Of a stretch of DNA of 8,647 nucleotides, positions 6,569-8,647 are shown one piece after another; position 1 is the first letter of the stretch, and the number at the start of each line of letters is the position of its first letter. The notes beneath the pieces were generated by a model. The model had not been told where the DNA came from, did not search any database, and was given only the letters and a program-made list of their open reading frames with translations. The translations under genes were made by a program, and so were the position numbers. Source of the stretch: Sulfurovum sp. (lineage in GTDB: Bacteria > Campylobacterota > Campylobacteria > Campylobacterales > Sulfurovaceae). The stretch covers positions 1 through 8,647 of the forward strand of contig DAOUPF010000037.1 of NCBI GenBank assembly GCA_030626265.1, written 5' to 3'.

Positions 6569-6648
6569 TAGATATAGAGTACCTAATCACCATCATACTA
6601 ATATACACCATCATCACCTACCTTAAGGACAGATATGATACTAACTAA
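6565..6648 (+). CDS. 27-residue hydrophobic peptide between terminase genes
   Basis: The ATG at 6565 overlaps the small terminase stop as ATGA, and the TAA at 6646-6648 lies 14 bases inside the large terminase gene in another frame. The product is about 27 residues: an acidic start (MIDIEY), a hydrophobic run LITIILIYTIITYL (7-20), and a charged end (KDRYDTN). That fits a very short membrane-spanning segment, with the basic end probably in the cytoplasm. There is no good ribosome binding site of its own, so translation would rely on coupling to the upstream stop. The open frame fills exactly the whole gap between the terminase genes. The alternative is a chance frame in a spacer that holds the CACCATCAT repeat. 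Confidence 0.4.
   Translation: MIDIEYLITIILIYTIITYLKDRYDTN
6588..6614 (+). repeat. CACCATCAT direct repeat between terminase genes
   Basis: CACCATCAT at 6588-6596 recurs at 6606-6614 with an 18-bp period. It falls inside the 27-residue frame, and the period is a multiple of three. It may be codon-level coincidence or a binding element close to the terminase genes, where packaging sites are often found. Confidence 0.5.
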
Positions 6649-8353
6649 ACAACAATATGAATCTGTGTACTGGAACATACCAGATATGCCAGATTACTCC
6701 ATCTTCTTTACAGAACCAACAAGTGATGAAGACTTCATTATGAACTACGTTACATCTAAGCTATGGAGATTAAACAATATATACTCCATCATTAACAAGA
6801 ATGGTACTCGTATCAAATATGTTATGAACTATGCACAACATGTAGTGTACGCCAATCACCTAAGACATCCTAGAGTTATTATACTAAAGAGTAGACAGAG
6901 GGGTATCAGTACACACTACCTAATAGATTACTATGATGATGCTCTCTTCATCAACAACATAACTATAGGTATGCAGTCTTATGGATTAGAAGAGTCATCA
7001 GCACTACTTAAACGTCTTGATGTAGCATGGGACAACCTGGACCCTGCCCTCAAGGAGTTCATGGGTCTCGATATAACTAAAGCCAACACTAAAGCATTAG
7101 GGTTTAGCACAGGCTCCATCATTAAAATCCAAACATCATTCAGGGGCGAGACACTACAACGTCTACATGTCTCTGAACTTGGTAAAATAGCCAACAAGAA
7201 TCCACAGAAAGCAACAGAACTAAAAGCAGGAACTCTGCAGGCATTAGCTCAGGGTAATAGAGCAGCAATAGAGAGTACAGCAGAGGGCATGCACAATGCA
7301 TTCTACGAGATGTGGTACGCTGCAGTTAATCACATAGGTAATCGTTCCCTCAAAGACTTCCTACCAGTATTCCTATCTTGGGTTGATGACCCAGACTGTA
7401 TCATCACAACACCACAGGTTATAACAGAGGAAGACGAACTCTATTTTAAAGAAGTCGAAGCTTGGCTAAACTCTGACGATGTATCCTTCATCAACCTGGA
7501 GTACTTAACCAAGGTTAGCCTCAAGTACAGATTAACAAACCCACAAAAGTGGTGGGTGGTGGCACAGAGACGTGAACTGGGTGATCTGTTCAACCAAGAG
7601 TACCCCTATTCACCAGAAGCAGCATTCGCAGCAGTTAGAGACGGTACTTATTACGCACGATTATGGCGTGAACAAGGTCACATCATTGACGATGGCATCG
7701 TAACTCAGCCAGATGGTACACAACACCAGGCAGCAGAGCTATACGAACCAGCACTTGATGTCCACGTGTCATGGGATTTAGGCATGAATGACACCATGGA
7801 ATTAGGGTTCTGGCAGATACACTCTCATGAAGTGAGAATGGTAGACTACTATTACAATTCAGGTGAGGGGCTAGATCATTACGTGAACATCTTGAGAGCT
7901 AAAGGTTATAACTATGGACACAATATACTCCCACATGACATTAAAGTAAGAGAGCTCGGTATGAACAAGTCTAGATTGGCTAGACTGCGTGAACTAGGAG
8001 TCCGTAGAGTAATCGTGTTAAAGAGGTCTGATGTAAATACTGGAATCGAAATGGTTCGTAAAATGATACCTCAAACATACATCTCTGCCACTAAATGCTC
8101 ACGTGTAATCAGGATGTTCGGTCGCTACACCAAAGCTTGGGATCCAATCTTAGGTGTCTTTAAGGAAAAACCCTTACATGATGAATGGTCCAATCCAGCT
8201 GATATGGTAAGGTATTTTGCCATGAGTGGATTATGGACTCAGAAACCTAAAGACAATATTCCTACAGATAGACTACAAAACTCAGCACGAGAAGATTATG
8301 CACCAATAAAAGAACGTTCACAAACCAATGTTGTAGATAAGCTAGCTATCTAA
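6635..8353 (+). CDS. terL: Terminase large subunit (packaging ATPase and nuclease)
   Basis: 572 residues, a usual length for this family. The ATPase part shows a variant P-loop LKSRQRGIST (84-93), Walker B with catalytic Glu in LHVSELGKI (177-185, E181) and the coupling motif IESTAEG (212-218). The nuclease part has the RNase H-like acidic residues in VSWDLGMND (D381), LPHDIKVRE (D435) and LHDEWSNPADMVRY (D516, D523). All catalytic positions appear intact. It translocates DNA into the procapsid and cuts the concatemer, working with the small subunit and a portal not present here. The ATG has AAGGA six bases upstream. The motifs match N4-type podovirus terminases. Confidence 0.95.
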   Translation: MILTKQQYESVYWNIPDMPDYSIFFTEPTSDEDFIMNYVTSKLWRLNNIYSIINKNGTRIKYVMNYAQHVVYANHLRHPRVIILKSRQRGISTHYLIDYYDDALFINNITIGMQSYGLEESSALLKRLDVAWDNLDPALKEFMGLDITKANTKALGFSTGSIIKIQTSFRGETLQRLHVSELGKIANKNPQKATELKAGTLQALAQGNRAAIESTAEGMHNAFYEMWYAAVNHIGNRSLKDFLPVFLSWVDDPDCIITTPQVITEEDELYFKEVEAWLNSDDVSFINLEYLTKVSLKYRLTNPQKWWVVAQRRELGDLFNQEYPYSPEAAFAAVRDGTYYARLWREQGHIIDDGIVTQPDGTQHQAAELYEPALDVHVSWDLGMNDTMELGFWQIHSHEVRMVDYYYNSGEGLDHYVNILRAKGYNYGHNILPHDIKVRELGMNKSRLARLRELGVRRVIVLKRSDVNTGIEMVRKMIPQTYISATKCSRVIRMFGRYTKAWDPILGVFKEKPLHDEWSNPADMVRYFAMSGLWTQKPKDNIPTDRLQNSAREDYAPIKERSQTNVVDKLAI

Positions 8354-8368
8354 GCTAAGCTAAGCTAA
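8351..8368 (+). repeat. TAAGC tandem repeat starting at the terminase stop codon
   Basis: Three TAAGC units plus TAA run from the stop codon of the large terminase. Two of the units provide backup stop codons in other frames, and together they offer TAA in several frames. It may be simple slippage. Confidence 0.7.
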
Positions 8369-8414
8369 TGTTATTGATCAGTGTGTTTAGCGATAGCGTT
8401 TTCGTTGTTAGGTG

Positions 8415-8434
8415 TATAATATAATTATATTATA
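8415..8434. repeat. AT palindrome, copy 1
   Basis: A perfect 20-bp palindrome made only of A and T (TATAATATAA and its complement). Bases 8417-8434 are repeated exactly at 8581-8598. It includes -10-like TATAAT hexamers on both strands, and AATAGGG follows on the plus strand. It may be a promoter core, a protein-binding site or an easily melted element. Confidence 0.8.
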
Positions 8435-8468
8435 ATAGGGCTAGTTTGTGGAGTTTTAGTTTGTGTGT

Positions 8469-8558
8469 AGTGAGGGAGACTGTGAGACAGTGTGTAGTTG
8501 GAGTGAGGGAGAATGGTGTGAGAGACTGTGTAGTTGGAGGAGGAGTGAGGGAGACTGT
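8469..8558 (+). repeat. Degenerate G-rich direct repeats
   Basis: AGTGAGGGAGACTGT occurs exactly at 8469-8483 and 8544-8558, with a shortened form (AGTGAGGGAGA) at 8502-8512. TGTGTAGTTGGAG occurs at 8491-8503 and 8527-8539. The units are interleaved, so this looks like an old, partly shuffled tandem array. AATGGTGTGAGA at 8512-8523 recurs at 8610-8621, outside the second palindrome. Confidence 0.75.
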
Positions 8559-8580
8559 ATAAGAATGTGGGAAAATGTAT

Positions 8581-8598
8581 TAATATAATTATATTATA
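8581..8598. repeat. AT palindrome, copy 2
   Basis: An exact 18-bp copy of 8417-8434, 164 bp downstream of the first. Sixteen of these bases (8581-8596) are a perfect palindrome. As with copy 1 it is preceded by GTAT and followed within a few bases by GG, so the similarity extends slightly beyond the palindrome with single-base gaps. Confidence 0.8.
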
Positions 8599-8647
8599 TG
8601 GAGTGTGAAAATGGTGTGAGAATATATGAGACGAACTAACAACTGCA

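Larger units (their letters stand above)
8354..8647. other. Non-coding, C-poor repetitive region after the large terminase
   Basis: No convincing gene is present over 294 bp. On the minus strand there is no ATG at all because the plus strand lacks CAT. Plus-strand frames are at most 18 codons and lack ribosome binding sites. The region holds a short TAAGC tandem repeat, two AT palindromes, and between them a purine- and T-rich stretch with only a handful of C bases. The structure looks like a control or terminal region (packaging, replication or promoter) rather than decayed coding DNA. No clear terminator hairpin is seen after the large terminase. Confidence 0.6.

Noticed and set aside
8368..8424. 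18-codon hydrophobic frame after the large terminase
   Set aside because: It has no ribosome binding site, begins in the TAAGC repeat and ends within the AT palindrome; chance is more likely.
8430..8441. T7-type promoter suggested by TATAATAGGG
   Set aside because: Only the initiation-like end resembles a single-subunit polymerase promoter; the specific upstream recognition part is absent.
8469..8621. CRISPR-like array in the G-rich repeats
   Set aside because: Repeats are short, interleaved and unevenly spaced, and there are no unique spacers of constant length.
8626..8647. ATG followed by an open frame to the right edge
   Set aside because: Only seven codons are visible and the upstream sequence has no clear ribosome binding site, so it cannot be called a gene start.

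Overview
The window is a piece of a tailed double-stranded DNA phage genome, either free or integrated. It is AT-rich, and nearly every gene has a clear AGGAG-type ribosome binding site, so the host is a bacterium; the sequence does not show which one. The major capsid protein looks like the N4 gp56 family, and the large terminase carries N4-type motifs (SRQRG P-loop, HVSELG Walker B). This suggests a podovirus, loosely N4-like or one of the many marine and environmental podoviruses with the same head module. The phage type is an inference from family resemblance. Motifs and junctions are read directly from the bases.

Layout. A short divergent control region at about 5991-6079 separates two transcription units. 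Leftward (minus strand) runs a tightly packed structural operon: scaffold (5990-5247), major capsid protein (5237-4074), a small beta-rich virion protein (4064-3615), a Pro/Ala/Lys/Glu repeat protein (3613-3389), a possible terminator hairpin (3381-3362), a head-tail adaptor-like protein (3324-2254), a 69-residue fibre-anchor-like protein (2251-2042), a tail fibre (2042-942), and two small paralogous fibre-tip or receptor-binding-like proteins (933-517 and 520-101). A third fibre-type gene begins at 104 and leaves the window on the left. Most genes on this strand touch or overlap, and several ribosome binding sites lie inside the last codons of the gene before.

Rightward (plus strand) run the small terminase (6080-6568), a previously uncounted 27-residue hydrophobic peptide (6565-6648) bridging the two terminase genes, and the large terminase (6635-8353). 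After this comes about 294 bp of non-coding DNA with two copies of an 18-bp AT palindrome around a C-depleted stretch of degenerate G-rich repeats.

How the parts work together: the scaffold and capsid protein build the procapsid, the terminase pair packages DNA into it, the adaptor joins head to tail, and the fibre genes at the left set host recognition. No portal, tail tube, lysis or replication gene is present. The most interesting items are the tandem fibre cassettes with identical 25-bp stop/start junctions, the stand-alone duplicate of the fibre N-terminal domain, the peptide between the terminase genes, and the palindrome-bounded non-coding region after the terminase.
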